From positions 1 through 64,000 of the forward strand of contig NZ_WIXI01000046.1 in NCBI RefSeq assembly GCF_009617585.1: a DNA stretch of 64,000 nucleotides, given 5' to 3'. The position numbers and the translations under genes are program-made. The DNA comes from Endobacterium cereale (GTDB lineage Bacteria; Pseudomonadota; Alphaproteobacteria; Rhizobiales; Rhizobiaceae). Each line of letters opens with the position of its first letter. The first letter of the stretch is position 1. Shown in pieces: positions 19,748 through 29,531 of this stretch. The notes beneath the pieces were generated by a model. The model saw only the letters and a list, made by a program, of their open reading frames with translations. It had not been told where the DNA came from and did no database searches.

Positions 19748-20632
19748 TCATGCTTTTGCTTGTGACTGGTCTTGCGCAACGTCACGCAACAACAGAACAC
19801 GATCGTTCCCGCCGTAGTCACGCACGGCATCGACCAGTGTAAAACCCTGTTGTTCAAAAATTGCCGCGACCGTTTCCTTCTGGTCGTAGCCGATTTCCAG
19901 ACCGATCAACCCACCCGGTTCAAGAAACGCGCGGGCACCGGCTGCTATGTCACGATAAGCGTCGAGCCCATCCGGGCCACCATCCAATGCAACAAGCGGG
20001 TCGAAATCTCGGACATCCGGTTGAAGCTCGGGAATCACATCTGATCGTATATAGGGAGGATTTGACACGATTATGTCGAAACATCCCTCAATCGTGTCGA
20101 ACCAGCGGCTTTCCCTTGTCGAGAACCGGTCCGCTATACCATTCAGGTGGGCATTGGCGGTGGCCGTATCAAGGGCATTGCGCGAAATATCGCTGCCGAC
20201 AGCCGTCAATTGCGGCAGGGCCTTTGCCAGGGCAAGTGCGATCGCACCGGTTCCGGTGCCCATATCGAGCAGACGTACCGCGCCCTTTTGCGCCGCGATT
20301 TTTTGCGCATGCGGCAACAGCGCTTCCACCAGCGTTTCCGTATCCGGTCGCGGCTCCAGCGTTTCCTTCGAAAGCTTCAGCGTCAGCCCGTGAAAATCAC
20401 GGGCACCGATTATGCGATGGACCGGCTCGTGCCGCACCCGCCTTTCGATCGCGTCGAAAATTTTTGCCGTCTCGGCCAGCGTCAAAAGCCTTTCGCCACC
20501 GGTAAAAACCTCCGTATTCGAAAGTCCCAGCAACCCACCGATCAGATAGCGTGCCTCGAAGGCCGCATCGGCAAGACCAGCCTCGGCAAGCCGCCGCTTG
20601 GCGGTCATCACCGCTTCGGCAAGGGTCTTCAT
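19748..20632 (-). CDS. prmC: Peptide chain release factor N5-glutamine methyltransferase
   Basis: PrmC (HemK) methylates the Gln of the GGQ motif in release factors using S-adenosylmethionine. Length is 294 residues. Visible are the N-terminal helical domain, the SAM-binding DMGTGTGA (123-130) and the catalytic NPPY (191-194). The ATG overlaps the prfA stop by four bases (ATGA), so it is translationally coupled to its substrate's gene, the classical arrangement. Confidence 0.96.
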   Translation of the reverse strand: MKTLAEAVMTAKRRLAEAGLADAAFEARYLIGGLLGLSNTEVFTGGERLLTLAETAKIFDAIERRVRHEPVHRIIGARDFHGLTLKLSKETLEPRPDTETLVEALLPHAQKIAAQKGAVRLLDMGTGTGAIALALAKALPQLTAVGSDISRNALDTATANAHLNGIADRFSTRESRWFDTIEGCFDIIVSNPPYIRSDVIPELQPDVRDFDPLVALDGGPDGLDAYRDIAAGARAFLEPGGLIGLEIGYDQKETVAAIFEQQGFTLVDAVRDYGGNDRVLLLRDVAQDQSQAKA

Positions 20633-21711
20633 CCCTGTTTCTCGCCCAGCTGCGCCAGCTGCCCGGCCTGATAATCGGAAATCAGCGCGTCGACCATTTC
20701 GTCGATCTCGCCTTCGATCATGCGGTCGAGCTTGTAGAGCGTCAGGTTGATGCGGTGATCCGTCACCCGCCCCTGCGGGAAATTGTAGGTGCGGATACGC
20801 TCGGACCGATCGCCCGATCCCACCTGGCTCTTGCGGTCGGCGGAGCGTTCATTGTCCGCCTTCTGGCGCTCCATGTCGTAAAGCCGGGTGCGCAGAACCT
20901 GCATCGCCTTGGCGCGGTTCTGGTGCTGCGATTTTTCGGCGCTGACGACGATGATGCCGCTCGGCAAATGGCTGATGCGCACAGCCGAGTCCGTGGTGTT
21001 GACGTGCTGGCCACCGGCGCCGGAGGCGCGCATCGTATCGATACGGATGTCTTCGGGCCGGATCTCGATATCGATCTCTTCGGCTTCCGGCATCACCGCA
21101 ACGGTCGCGGCGGAGGTATGAATGCGCCCCTGCGTTTCGGTATCCGGCACGCGCTGCACGCGGTGCACACCCGATTCGAACTTCAGCTTGGAAAACACCC
21201 CGCGTCCGGTGACGTTGGCAATGATTTCCTTGTAACCGCCGGCTTCGCCTTCGCTTGCTGACAGCACTTCCACTTTCCAGCCATGCGTTGAGGCATACCG
21301 GTCATACATGCGAAAAAGGTCACCGGCAAAAAGGGCGGCCTCATTGCCACCGGTGCCGGCGCGGATTTCGAGGATGGCACTGCGTTCGTCGGCGGCGTCT
21401 TTGGGAAGAAGCAGGATCTGCATCTCCTTTTCCAAAGCCTCGACCCGCTCTTCCGCTTCCGGCAGCTCCATTTCCGCCAGTTCGCGCATCTCGCGATCGG
21501 TGGCCTTGTCGGAAAGCAGCGCGCGCAGGTCCGCCTCTTCAGAGATCGCCTTCTCGTATTCGCGGATCTTGCGCACCACCGGCTGCAGTTCGGAATATTC
21601 GGATGCCAGCTTCACATAGACGTCGGCCGCAGGGCCTTCCGACATGCGTGCCTCGATCTCGGCGAACCGGCGTTCCAGTTCGCGCATCTTTTCGACGGGC
21701 AATTTTGCCAA
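20629..21711 (-). CDS. prfA: Peptide chain release factor 1
   Basis: RF1 recognises UAA and UAG and triggers peptide release. The 360-residue product carries the GGQ loop ([10 protein letters not shown], near residue 235), the target of PrmC encoded next. The start appears to be a TTG at 21711 with GGAG about nine bases upstream; an ATG at codon 9 is the alternative. It lies 41 bases downstream of ptsP and is probably in the same transcript. Confidence 0.96.
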   Translation of the reverse strand: MAKLPVEKMRELERRFAEIEARMSEGPAADVYVKLASEYSELQPVVRKIREYEKAISEEADLRALLSDKATDREMRELAEMELPEAEERVEALEKEMQILLLPKDAADERSAILEIRAGTGGNEAALFAGDLFRMYDRYASTHGWKVEVLSASEGEAGGYKEIIANVTGRGVFSKLKFESGVHRVQRVPDTETQGRIHTSAATVAVMPEAEEIDIEIRPEDIRIDTMRASGAGGQHVNTTDSAVRISHLPSGIIVVSAEKSQHQNRAKAMQVLRTRLYDMERQKADNERSADRKSQVGSGDRSERIRTYNFPQGRVTDHRINLTLYKLDRMIEGEIDEMVDALISDYQAGQLAQLGEKQG

Positions 21712-21752
21712 GCGTCAGAACTCCAGAAGTAAATCCCGTTCCCGAAACGGGA

Positions 21753-24029
21753 TCAGACGGGAATGTTGTGTTCCGCCGCAAACCGCAGCAGGATCTCGCG
21801 CGTCGTTTCGCCCGACAGGGAACGGTCGTCAAGTGCCGCATTCAGCGCAGCCGCCAGCTTGCCGGCATCCAGCCCCAAAAGCATCGCCTTCACCGGACCG
21901 ATCGCGGTCGGCGACATGGAGACGGAGCGGAAACCAAGCCCGATCAGCGCCATGGCAGACAACGGCCGGCCGGCCATCTCGCCGCACAGCGTCACCGGCG
22001 TATTGTTGCGCTCGCCTGCCCGCACGATATCGCGAAGAACCCGCAGGAACGGTTTGCCCAGATTGTCGAATCGGTCGGACACCCGCGTGTTTCCGCGATC
22101 CACCGCCATCGTGTACTGGAACAGGTCGTTCGAACCGACGGAGATGAAATCGACCGCCGCCATCAGTTCGTCGATCTGCCACATCAGTGACGGCACTTCC
22201 AGCATCGCCCCGAACTGCAGCTTTTTCGGCAGCGCATGGCCGTGTTTGGAAAGATGCTGCACTTCCTTGAGCAGAAGTTCGCGCACCGCATGGATCTCGG
22301 ACACTTCCGTCACCATCGGTACCATCATCTTCAGTTCCGACCCTGCGGAAGCGCGCAGCAATGCCCTGAGCTGCGTGCGCAAAAGGCCCGGCCGGTCGAG
22401 CGAGAGGCGGATCGCCCGCCAGCCCAACGCCGGGTTTTCTTCCTCATGGGCGCGGAAATACGGCACCACCTTGTCGCCGCCGATATCGAGCGTGCGGAAC
22501 GTCACGGGACGGCCCACCGCCTGTTTCAGCACGGCGCGGTAAAACGCTTCCTGCTCCTCAAGTTTCGGCATGTTGGAGGCGATCATGAACTGCAGCTCGG
22601 TGCGGAACAGGCCAATGCCCTCGGCGCCGGATTCGGAAAGCTGCGGCAGGTCCACCATCAGGCCGGCATTCATCTGCAGGCCGATGCGCTGGCCATCGCG
22701 GGTCACCGGTTCGACATCGCGCAAAGCGCGGAACTGTTCCTGCCGCTTGGCGCGCAGTTTCACCTTTTCCGCATAGGCGTTCTGCATGTCGACCATCGGG
22801 CGCAGATGCACCTGGCCATCATCACCGTCAATGATCACGGCGTCGCCGTTTTCAGCCAGCGCCACGATCCCCGCCGCCTGACCGACGACGGGTATGCCCA
22901 TTGCGCGCGCAACAATCACCACATGGCTGGTGACGGCGCCATCTTCGAGCACCAGACCACGCAGGCTCTGGCGCGGATAGTCCAGAAGTTCGGCAGCGCC
23001 CATGGCACGCGCCAGAACGATCGCATCGTTCGGAAAACCGTTTTCGAAATCGCGTCCCGCAAATCCCGTCAGCTGGCGCAGCAGCCGGTTGGCGAGATCG
23101 TCGAAATCATGCATGCGCTCGCGCAGATACGGGTCGGTCAGGCGCATCATCCGCGCCTTGGTGTCACTCTGCACCTTTTCGACCGCCGCCTCAGCCGTCA
23201 GGCCGTTGCGGATCGCCTCCTCCATGCGCCGCACCCAGCCCTGATCATGGGCGAACATGCGAAACGCTTCCAGCACCTCGCGATGTTCGCCTTCCTGGCT
23301 CACATCACGGCGCTGAAGCATGTCGTCGATGGAAATACGCAGCGAACCGAGCGCGTGCACAAGGCGTTCGATTTCCTTGTCGGCATCCTCGTTCAGGAGA
23401 TTGGTCACGACGATGCGCGGCTCGTGCAGAACCACGTGGCCAAGACCGATGCCCTCATTATAACCGTCGCCATCGATCGACACCGCACGGGTCAGATCGA
23501 GTTCGAGACCGGGGGCCGTAATCTTTTTCAGTTCTCCGGTCGCGATCATCTCTGCGATTACCATTGCAGTCGTCTCGAGCGCTTCCGTTTCGTCTTCACG
23601 GTAATTGCGCTGTGCCTTGTTCTGGACGACGAGAACGCCCAAAGTACGGCCGGCCCGCAAGATAGGAACGCCGAGGAAGGAATGGTAGATCTCCTCACCG
23701 GTTTCCGGCAAATAACGGAAAGCCGGGTGCGACTGGGCATCGGAGAGATTGAGAGGTTGTGCGGAGGCGGCAATCGTGCCGACCAGACCCTGACCCATTT
23801 TCAGCTGGGCAAGGTGCACGGCGTCCTTGTTCAGGCCCTCCGTGGCATAAAGCTCCAGCACGCCATCAGAGCGCAGGACATAAACGGAGCAGACCTCCGC
23901 CACAACATTGCTGGCAATCTGGCGAACGATACGATCGAGCCGATCCTGTGGCTCGAGCGGTTCCGCCATCAACTCACGCAGGCGCTTCAACAGAACCCGC
24001 GGACCTGCCGATAGATCTCGCGTCGGCAT
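21753..24029 (-). CDS. ptsP: Phosphoenolpyruvate-protein phosphotransferase of the nitrogen PTS (EI-Ntr)
   Basis: EI-Ntr takes phosphate from phosphoenolpyruvate and passes it to NPr, a regulatory rather than sugar-transport chain. The 758-residue protein has an N-terminal GAF domain (about 20-165), the phosphohistidine domain with catalytic H369 in GAVTSHVVIVARAMGIP, and the C-terminal PEP-binding TIM barrel (about 440-740). The GAF domain separates it from sugar EI and suggests sensing of a small ligand. Start at 24029 with GGGAG upstream. The ptsP-prfA-prmC order follows lysC on the same strand. Confidence 0.96.
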   Translation of the reverse strand: MPTRDLSAGPRVLLKRLRELMAEPLEPQDRLDRIVRQIASNVVAEVCSVYVLRSDGVLELYATEGLNKDAVHLAQLKMGQGLVGTIAASAQPLNLSDAQSHPAFRYLPETGEEIYHSFLGVPILRAGRTLGVLVVQNKAQRNYREDETEALETTAMVIAEMIATGELKKITAPGLELDLTRAVSIDGDGYNEGIGLGHVVLHEPRIVVTNLLNEDADKEIERLVHALGSLRISIDDMLQRRDVSQEGEHREVLEAFRMFAHDQGWVRRMEEAIRNGLTAEAAVEKVQSDTKARMMRLTDPYLRERMHDFDDLANRLLRQLTGFAGRDFENGFPNDAIVLARAMGAAELLDYPRQSLRGLVLEDGAVTSHVVIVARAMGIPVVGQAAGIVALAENGDAVIIDGDDGQVHLRPMVDMQNAYAEKVKLRAKRQEQFRALRDVEPVTRDGQRIGLQMNAGLMVDLPQLSESGAEGIGLFRTELQFMIASNMPKLEEQEAFYRAVLKQAVGRPVTFRTLDIGGDKVVPYFRAHEEENPALGWRAIRLSLDRPGLLRTQLRALLRASAGSELKMMVPMVTEVSEIHAVRELLLKEVQHLSKHGHALPKKLQFGAMLEVPSLMWQIDELMAAVDFISVGSNDLFQYTMAVDRGNTRVSDRFDNLGKPFLRVLRDIVRAGERNNTPVTLCGEMAGRPLSAMALIGLGFRSVSMSPTAIGPVKAMLLGLDAGKLAAALNAALDDRSLSGETTREILLRFAAEHNIPV

Positions 24030-24109
24030 GCTTGCTCCCGAAAACAGGTACCCTACCCCCCGGAAGCGGCCGCGCCCTCAAATGTCAGGCGCGGCGAACC
24101 GGTTCACGA

Positions 24110-25384
24110 TCAATTCTTATCGAGACCGTAGGCGGAATGCAAAGTGCGAACTGCAAGTTCGGAATATGCACCGTCGATCAGGATGGAAATCTTGATTTCT
24201 GACGTCGTAATAGCCTTGATGTTGATGCTTTTTGCGGCAAGTGCCTTGAAAGCTGTCGCCGCAACGCCAGCATGGCTGCGCATGCCGATGCCGATGACCG
24301 AAACCTTGGACAGGCCTGATTCGGTCTGCACCACGTCGAAGCCGATCGCTTCCTTGTTTTCGTTCAGAACCTGCATGGCCTTGTCGACGTCGCCCGAAGG
24401 AACGGTGAAGGTCATGTCGGTGCGCGAACCGTCTTCGGAAATGTTCTGCACGATCATGTCGACATTGATATGGGCTTCGGCCAGCGGGCCAAAGATCGCC
24501 GCCGAAACGCCCGGACGGTCGGCAAGCCGACGCAGCGAGATCTGTGCCTCATCCTTGGCATAGGCGATGCCGGTAACGACTTCCTGTTCCACGATTTCTT
24601 CCTCTGCGCAAATCAACGTACCGGGCGGATTGAGAAGGTCACCCATGCCCGGTGCATCGGGATCTTCGAAACTGGAGCGAACGAAGGTGCGGACCTTGTG
24701 GACCATGGCGAGTTCGACCGAACGGACCTGCAGGACCTTCGAACCGAGCGATGCCATTTCGAGCATTTCCTCGAAGGACACCTTCTTCATGCGGCGCGCG
24801 GCCGGCACGATGCGCGGATCGGTCGTGTAGACGCCATCGACGTCGGTATAGATGTCGCAACGATCGGCCTTGACGGCAGCGGCAATCGCCACGGCCGAGG
24901 TATCCGAACCGCCGCGGCCGAGCGTGGCAATGCGGTTATCCGGGCCAAGGCCCTGGAAACCGGCAACCACGGCCACCTGGCCCTCGCCCATGCGCTTGAT
25001 GATGTCGGCGCCGTCGATCTCTTCGATGCGGGCAGCGCCATGAGCGCTGTCGGTGCGGATCGGGATCTGCCAGCCCTGCCAGGAACGGGCATTGATGCCC
25101 ATCGACTGCAGCGCAATCGCCAGAATACCGGAGGTGACCTGTTCGCCGGAAGCGACGATCGCGTCGTATTCACGCGCATCGTAGAAAGGCGAGGTTGCAC
25201 CAGCCACTTTCGGCATGTCCTGAACCCAGCCGACCAGTTCGTTGGTCTTGCCGGACATGGCGGAAACGACGACCGCGACCTCATGGCCGGCATCGACTTC
25301 ACGTTTTACATGGCGGGCAACATTATGGATGCGTTCGAGGTTGGCGACGGACGTGCCGCCGAATTTCATGACAATGCGCGCCAT
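24110..25384 (-). CDS. lysC: Aspartate kinase
   Basis: Phosphorylates L-aspartate, the first step to lysine, threonine, methionine and diaminopimelate. The start at 25384 ([15 protein letters not shown]) gives 424 residues, as usual for the alphaproteobacterial enzyme; the kinase motif KFGGTS is at residues 7-12. The catalytic domain runs to about 250, and two ACT domains (about 270-420) provide feedback control by end products. The ribosome site is weak. It precedes ptsP by 80 bases. Confidence 0.96.
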   Translation of the reverse strand: MARIVMKFGGTSVANLERIHNVARHVKREVDAGHEVAVVVSAMSGKTNELVGWVQDMPKVAGATSPFYDAREYDAIVASGEQVTSGILAIALQSMGINARSWQGWQIPIRTDSAHGAARIEEIDGADIIKRMGEGQVAVVAGFQGLGPDNRIATLGRGGSDTSAVAIAAAVKADRCDIYTDVDGVYTTDPRIVPAARRMKKVSFEEMLEMASLGSKVLQVRSVELAMVHKVRTFVRSSFEDPDAPGMGDLLNPPGTLICAEEEIVEQEVVTGIAYAKDEAQISLRRLADRPGVSAAIFGPLAEAHINVDMIVQNISEDGSRTDMTFTVPSGDVDKAMQVLNENKEAIGFDVVQTESGLSKVSVIGIGMRSHAGVAATAFKALAAKSINIKAITTSEIKISILIDGAYSELAVRTLHSAYGLDKN

Positions 25385-25716
25385 TTTAAGACCAATACCA
25401 CCCGTTCGCGCCCCATATGGCATCGGCTAAGGATGCCGGCGGACGCGTCTCCTGTCGAACGGACTTTTGTTTGAAAAGCCCGAAGTTGCCGGGTCTCTTA
25501 GCGAAAAGCGGGGATTGGCGCAATGGTCGCATCAGGCCAAAGCGGTACGGTTTTGTCATGAATTGGTTACGAATCGCAGCTCCCTTTCACGCGAAAAGGG
25601 AGCTGCCGGAATAGGCAGCCCCCCTTTTCGGAACAGTCCAGGGATCGGACTGGGTGTGCCGGCGGCACCATCCTGCTTGCAATTGCTGACCATATGCCCC
25701 GTCTGCGCGCCGCGGT
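25385..25716. other. 332-bp gap with a strong hairpin
   Basis: No gene seen. A perfect 12-bp stem, GCAGCTCCCTTT (25576-25587) against AAAGGGAGCTGC (25595-25606), has a 7-base loop (CACGCGA). It probably ends the minus-strand SH3 gene or insulates it from lysC, although neither side has a real T-run. Confidence 0.5.
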
Positions 25717-26514
25717 TTATTGGCCTGGCGGCGGCAAAAGCCTGTTGCGCCAGCCCTCGGACGGCCGCACGCTGTCCCGATTGGGCGGATTGTCTGCGCC
25801 GGAAGGCGGGAGCAGTGGACTATCGCCATCGTCACGGGGAGGCGGGTTACGACGATCGTCACCTGCCCGTGGACCACCGCGATTGTCATCACGGCGATCA
25901 CCGCGATCCCAGCCCGGAGGCGGACCACCACGATTGTCGTCACGGCGATCACCGCGATCCCAACCCGGAGGCGGACCACCACGATTGTCGTCACGGCGAT
26001 CACCGCGATCCCAACCTGGCGGCGGGCCGCGGCGATCGTCACGATCCCAGCCCGGCGGCGGCGGTGGCGGACGACGGTCGTCACGTGTCCAGCGCGGCGG
26101 CGGTGGTGGCGGGCGACGGTCCCAGCGGTCGCGATCCCGGTAGAAATCGCGGTCGCGGTAATAACGGCCCCAATAATTGTCGACCTCGAAGGTGACCGTC
26201 GGAATGCCAAGCGGACGATAATAGTCCGGAGCGACATAAACACGGTTCTGGCGATAAGTCGTGCTGATATAGCTGCCGGAAACCCAGCCGCGTCCACCGG
26301 CAAACTGCACGTCGCACCAGTTGACGTTGCTCATGCAGCCATGAATGGTGATCGGCGCTCCGACCGGCACGACGGTTACCGCCGGGTACCCGGTGCTCGG
26401 GCCTGAGCGCATGTTGACGTTCGCGGTCGCATAACCACGCACGGCAGCTTCTGCGAGCGTCGGCGCTACCATCAGCGCACTGGTCGCGGCCGCAGCCAAA
26501 ATAAATTTCTTCAC
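25717..26514 (-). CDS. Secreted SH3-domain protein with proline/arginine-rich repeat tail
   Basis: The real start is the GTG at 26514: AAGGAGGA lies five bases before it, and the longer frame would include this site. The 265-residue product has a signal peptide (KKFILAAAATSALMVAPTLA, cut near residue 23) and then a bacterial SH3 domain (about 25-85, ANVNMRSGPSTGYPAVTVVP start). A long tail rich in Pro, Arg, Asp and Gly includes three 17-residue repeats of GWDRGDRRDDNRGGPPP. Such SH3 proteins often bind cell wall; the tail looks disordered and could bind an acidic polymer. Role unknown. Confidence 0.75.
   Translation of the reverse strand: MKKFILAAAATSALMVAPTLAEAAVRGYATANVNMRSGPSTGYPAVTVVPVGAPITIHGCMSNVNWCDVQFAGGRGWVSGSYISTTYRQNRVYVAPDYYRPLGIPTVTFEVDNYWGRYYRDRDFYRDRDRWDRRPPPPPPRWTRDDRRPPPPPPGWDRDDRRGPPPGWDRGDRRDDNRGGPPPGWDRGDRRDDNRGGPPPGWDRGDRRDDNRGGPRAGDDRRNPPPRDDGDSPLLPPSGADNPPNRDSVRPSEGWRNRLLPPPGQ
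25873..26025. repeat. Three 51-bp tandem repeats inside the SH3 gene
   Basis: Units at 25873-25923, 25924-25974 and 25975-26025 differ at only a few bases and keep the reading frame (17 residues each). Copy number may vary between strains. Confidence 0.9.
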
Positions 26515-26873
26515 GTGTTCCTCCTTGAAGAACATAGCCTGATACCTCGGTCGTCCGGACCAGGGGTCGGCAGGCCTGCCAACATGCGGCAGACAATGCC
26601 GAAGACGTCCCGATAGTTCCAATTTGCCTGTGAACCGGGCATGAATGCGGCGTTTAGCTGATGTTTAGTCGCCTATTTCGTCCAGAACCCGGCACCTCAA
26701 ACAAAAATCACATCAAAATTCGTCCGCCTGTCTCACAAACACCTGAGAGACCGCAGCAAAATCGGCGTCCATGCGCACTTGACTTCGTTTGCCGATCATC
26801 CGACTTCAGTCGCCAAAGAGACGGCCTTGAAAACCCGCCGATGAAAAAGGGCCGATGGAAAAGGAATGACACC
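26515..26873. other. 359-bp divergent intergenic region, SH3 gene and ubiG
   Basis: It presumably contains promoters for both genes. The ribosome site of the SH3 gene is at 26519-26526. I see no convincing -35/-10 pair or extra gene. An in-frame ATG at 26841 could extend ubiG by 11 residues. Confidence 0.4.
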
Positions 26874-27620
26874 ATGAGCGAAGCCAACAAGACCACCGTC
26901 GATCCAAGCCAGGTCGAATGGTTTTCCAAAATGGCCGCCGAATGGTGGAGCCCGACCGGAAAATTCCGGCCTCTGCACAAGTTCAATCCCGTGCGCATCT
27001 CCTACATTCGCGATCAGATCTGCGCCCATTTCGGCCGCGACCCGCGCGCCCACAAGCCGCTCGAAGGCCTGCGCATTCTCGATATCGGCTGCGGCGGCGG
27101 CCTGCTGTCGGAACCGATCGCCCGCATGGGAGCGATCGTTATCGGCGCCGATCCGTCGGAAAAGAATATTGGCATCGCCTCCACCCATGCAGAGCAGACC
27201 GGCGTCGAGGTCGATTACCGCGCCGTCACCGCCGAACATCTGGCCGAAGCGGGAGAGCATTTCGACGTCGTGCTCAACATGGAAGTGGTCGAACACGTCG
27301 CCGATGTCGAATTTTTCCTGCGCACCTGCGCCTCGATGGTCAAGCCCGGCGGCCTGATGTTCGTCGCCACCATCAACCGCACTTTGAAGGCCCGCGCGCT
27401 CGCCATTTTTGCGGCCGAAAACGTGCTGCGCTGGCTGCCGCGCGGAACACATCAATATGAAAAACTGGTGCGCCCGGAAGAGATCGAAAAGCCGTTGACG
27501 ACCGAAGGGCTTGAAATCATCCATCGCACGGGCGTGTTCTACAACCTGCTCGCTGACAGCTGGAACCTATCCTCAGACATGGATGTGAACTACATGCTGC
27601 TGGCCAGACGGCCGGGTTGA
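26874..27620 (+). CDS. ubiG: Ubiquinone biosynthesis O-methyltransferase
   Basis: UbiG performs the two O-methylations of ubiquinone synthesis with S-adenosylmethionine. The start at 26874 ([10 protein letters not shown]) gives 248 residues, the usual length in rhizobia. Diagnostic features are the start [19 protein letters not shown], the SAM loop [13 protein letters not shown] (about 71-83) and the [16 protein letters not shown] helix that associates with membranes in this family. Upstream AAGGA is a moderate ribosome site. Standing next to lysC but divergent is a familiar rhizobial layout. Confidence 0.95.
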   Translation: MSEANKTTVDPSQVEWFSKMAAEWWSPTGKFRPLHKFNPVRISYIRDQICAHFGRDPRAHKPLEGLRILDIGCGGGLLSEPIARMGAIVIGADPSEKNIGIASTHAEQTGVEVDYRAVTAEHLAEAGEHFDVVLNMEVVEHVADVEFFLRTCASMVKPGGLMFVATINRTLKARALAIFAAENVLRWLPRGTHQYEKLVRPEEIEKPLTTEGLEIIHRTGVFYNLLADSWNLSSDMDVNYMLLARRPG

Positions 27621-27723
27621 ACGGCCCCTGAAAAGGGATGATCCCGACGGGTGCGAAGTCTGCTATGATGGTCGGAGTTGGGATTGCCCGTTCGGCCGGT
27701 GATCCGTCAACAGCGACAGGCTG

Positions 27724-27772
27724 GAGGGTGCGGTCGTAAACCCGCTTCACTGGATGAAGCGCGGAAACCCTC
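27724..27772. ncRNA. Candidate small structured RNA (nested hairpins)
   Basis: An outer stem GAGGGT (27724-27729) / ACCCTC (27767-27772) encloses CCGCTTCA (27742-27749) / TGAAGCGCGG (27755-27764), which closes with a 5-base loop and one bulge. It lies between ubiG and the DUF1178 gene without any reading frame of note. Strand cannot be told from symmetry alone. It may be part of the ubiG 3' UTR. Confidence 0.3.
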
Positions 27773-27798
27773 GACCTCGGAAGTGTCATAAGGACTAA

Positions 27799-27834
27799 CG
27801 AAAAGACCGAAATTGTAGATAGCCAGTCTTTTCG
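27799..27834 (-). terminator. Possible terminator after DUF1178 gene
   Basis: The 9-bp stem CGAAAAGAC / GTCTTTTCG has an 18-base loop. T-rich on the minus strand but interrupted, so it is a weak or rho-assisted terminator at best. Confidence 0.5.
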
Positions 27835-27848
27835 TCGTGCCAGCTATC

Positions 27849-28277
27849 TCAGTTGGCGTCGTCCGGAATGGCCGGGATCGGCGCGATCTCGATGCCCTCA
27901 TCCAACAGGTCGCGCACATCTGTCAGGCTTGCCTGACCGATGATGCCGCGTGCATCCGCCTCGCCATAGTGGATTTTTCGCGCTTCTTCCGGAAACCGCT
28001 CGCCGACATCCTCGGAACTGGCCTTGATCTCGGCGACAGCCGCTTTCAGCTTGGCCATGGCTTCGGCCTTTGCCATATCCATCGCCACCGCCTGCCGCTT
28101 TTCCCTGGCCCGAGCCGTCGACACGGACGGCGCCATCAGGCTCTTGGAAATGGCAGCCGAACCGCAGACGGGACAGGTCAGAAAGCCGCTTTGAAGCTGG
28201 CGATCGAAATCGCCACTTTCCGAAAACCAGCCTTCGAATGCATGCGCGCTGTCGCAGGTGAGCGAATATTTGATCAA
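27849..28277 (-). CDS. DUF1178 family zinc-ribbon-like protein
   Basis: This 142-residue protein starts MIKYSLTCDSAHAFEGWFSE, the family signature, followed by a CPVCGS knuckle at about 35-40. With the early Cys it may form a small zinc site. A charged helical part follows and then the EEARKIHYGEADARGIIGQA motif typical of DUF1178. Function unknown. Its ATG overlaps the stop of the nitrilase-family gene by four bases, so the two are co-translated. Confidence 0.88.
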   Translation of the reverse strand: MIKYSLTCDSAHAFEGWFSESGDFDRQLQSGFLTCPVCGSAAISKSLMAPSVSTARAREKRQAVAMDMAKAEAMAKLKAAVAEIKASSEDVGERFPEEARKIHYGEADARGIIGQASLTDVRDLLDEGIEIAPIPAIPDDAN

Positions 28278-29131
28278 GCCGCAACCTCGCCGGACCTTGC
28301 CGGCGCGACTGTATCAAGCGTGAAATCGCGGGCATTTTTCAGGTTGGGAATTTTTCCACGCGCAGCGGGAACATCGGCAACATCGATCTCAGCGATCACC
28401 ACCGCCTCCCCGCTGCCGCCGGCAGACGCCAGCACGCGGCCCCATGGGTCGATAATCATTGAATGACCAAAGGTCTCACGGCCATCTTCATGCACACCGG
28501 CCTGTGCCGCGGCGATCAGGAAAGCGCCGTTTTCGATGGCGCGCGCGCGAAGAAGGATTTCCCAATGCGCCTCACCTGTCTGGCGGGTAAACGCGGCCGG
28601 AACGGTCAAAACCTCGGCACCGGCGAGTGCTTCGGTACGGAAGAGTTGCGGGAAACGCACGTCATAACAAATCGCAAAACCGAGTTTGGCAAATGGCAGT
28701 TCGGCAACCCGCGCCTCCTCGCCCGGCCGATAGACAGCGCTTTCGCGCCAGCTCTCGCCATTGTCGAGATCGACATCGAACATGTGGATCTTGTCATAGG
28801 TGCAGACCCGCGAACCATCAGGTCCAAACAGGAAACCGCGATTGGCGATCTTGCCGTCCTCGAGAGCGATGGCCGTCGAGCCGACATGCACATGGATGCC
28901 GAGTTCCTTGGCGAGATCCGCAGCAGTCGCCACGATGATGTCACCATCCTCGTCCTTCAGCACGGCACGCAGACCGGCGCGGTCTTTCTGAACGGCACCT
29001 GTCATTTCCGGCGTCTGCACGTAGATGGCACCCTTGGCCGCCGCATCACGCACCAGCCGCGCCATGTCGGCGGCGTTTTTCACCGGATCGACGCCGGAGC
29101 ACATCTGGATGGCGGCAGCCTTGAAAGCCAT
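28274..29131 (-). CDS. Nitrilase-superfamily carbon-nitrogen hydrolase (Nit/omega-amidase type)
   Basis: A 285-residue amidase with the complete catalytic triad: E42 (TPEMTG), K114 (YDKIHMFDV) and C155 (AICYDVRFP). Closest in pattern to Nit1/Nit2-type enzymes that clear deaminated glutathione or alpha-ketoglutaramate; the exact substrate is inferred from the family only. Operon with grxC upstream (39-bp gap) and DUF1178 downstream (4-bp overlap). The pairing with glutaredoxin supports a link to thiol metabolism. Confidence 0.88.
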   Translation of the reverse strand: MAFKAAAIQMCSGVDPVKNAADMARLVRDAAAKGAIYVQTPEMTGAVQKDRAGLRAVLKDEDGDIIVATAADLAKELGIHVHVGSTAIALEDGKIANRGFLFGPDGSRVCTYDKIHMFDVDLDNGESWRESAVYRPGEEARVAELPFAKLGFAICYDVRFPQLFRTEALAGAEVLTVPAAFTRQTGEAHWEILLRARAIENGAFLIAAAQAGVHEDGRETFGHSMIIDPWGRVLASAGGSGEAVVIAEIDVADVPAARGKIPNLKNARDFTLDTVAPARSGEVAA

Positions 29132-29170
29132 GGTCTTCGTCCTGCTTTTATGAGGTCGTGATTATCGTGA

Positions 29171-29428
29171 TCAGGCCGCAAGCAGCGGGTCGAGCTTGCC
29201 GGCGCGTTCCAGCGCATGAAGGTCGTCGCAGCCGCCGACATGCTGACCGTTGATGAAAATCTGCGGGAAGGTCGTACCACCGTTCGATATGGCGATCATT
29301 TCCGCGCGCGTTTCCGGGCGTTGCGTCGCATTATGCTCGACATAATCCGCGCCCTTCGATTCCAGAAGGGATTTGGCACGCGCGCAGTAACCGCAGCCGT
29401 CACGGGTATAGATGATGATCTCTGCCAT
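29171..29428 (-). CDS. grxC: Glutaredoxin 3
   Basis: A small dithiol oxidoreductase working with glutathione. The start at 29428 has GGAG five bases upstream and gives 85 residues; the longer frame is spurious. Active site C12-G-Y-C15, glutathione-binding TFPQIFI and the GGCDDLHALE motif are all in place. First gene of grxC - nitrilase - DUF1178. Confidence 0.95.
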   Translation of the reverse strand: MAEIIIYTRDGCGYCARAKSLLESKGADYVEHNATQRPETRAEMIAISNGGTTFPQIFINGQHVGGCDDLHALERAGKLDPLLAA

Positions 29429-29531
29429 AAGGTCTCCATAGGGCTCGCAAATACCCTTCATGAATTCCTTAGGGATCAGATGCTCCCATTGGCACCATGA
29501 GGGCTTTTGGGCCATCTCGTATTTCGTCTTG

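Noticed and set aside
22236-24014. 592-codon plus-strand frame opposite ptsP
   Set aside because: Antisense shadow of ptsP, His/Arg-rich composition.
25873-26025. Possible CRISPR-like array
   Set aside because: Tandem 51-bp units without spacers, in frame inside a protein gene: coding repeats, not CRISPR.
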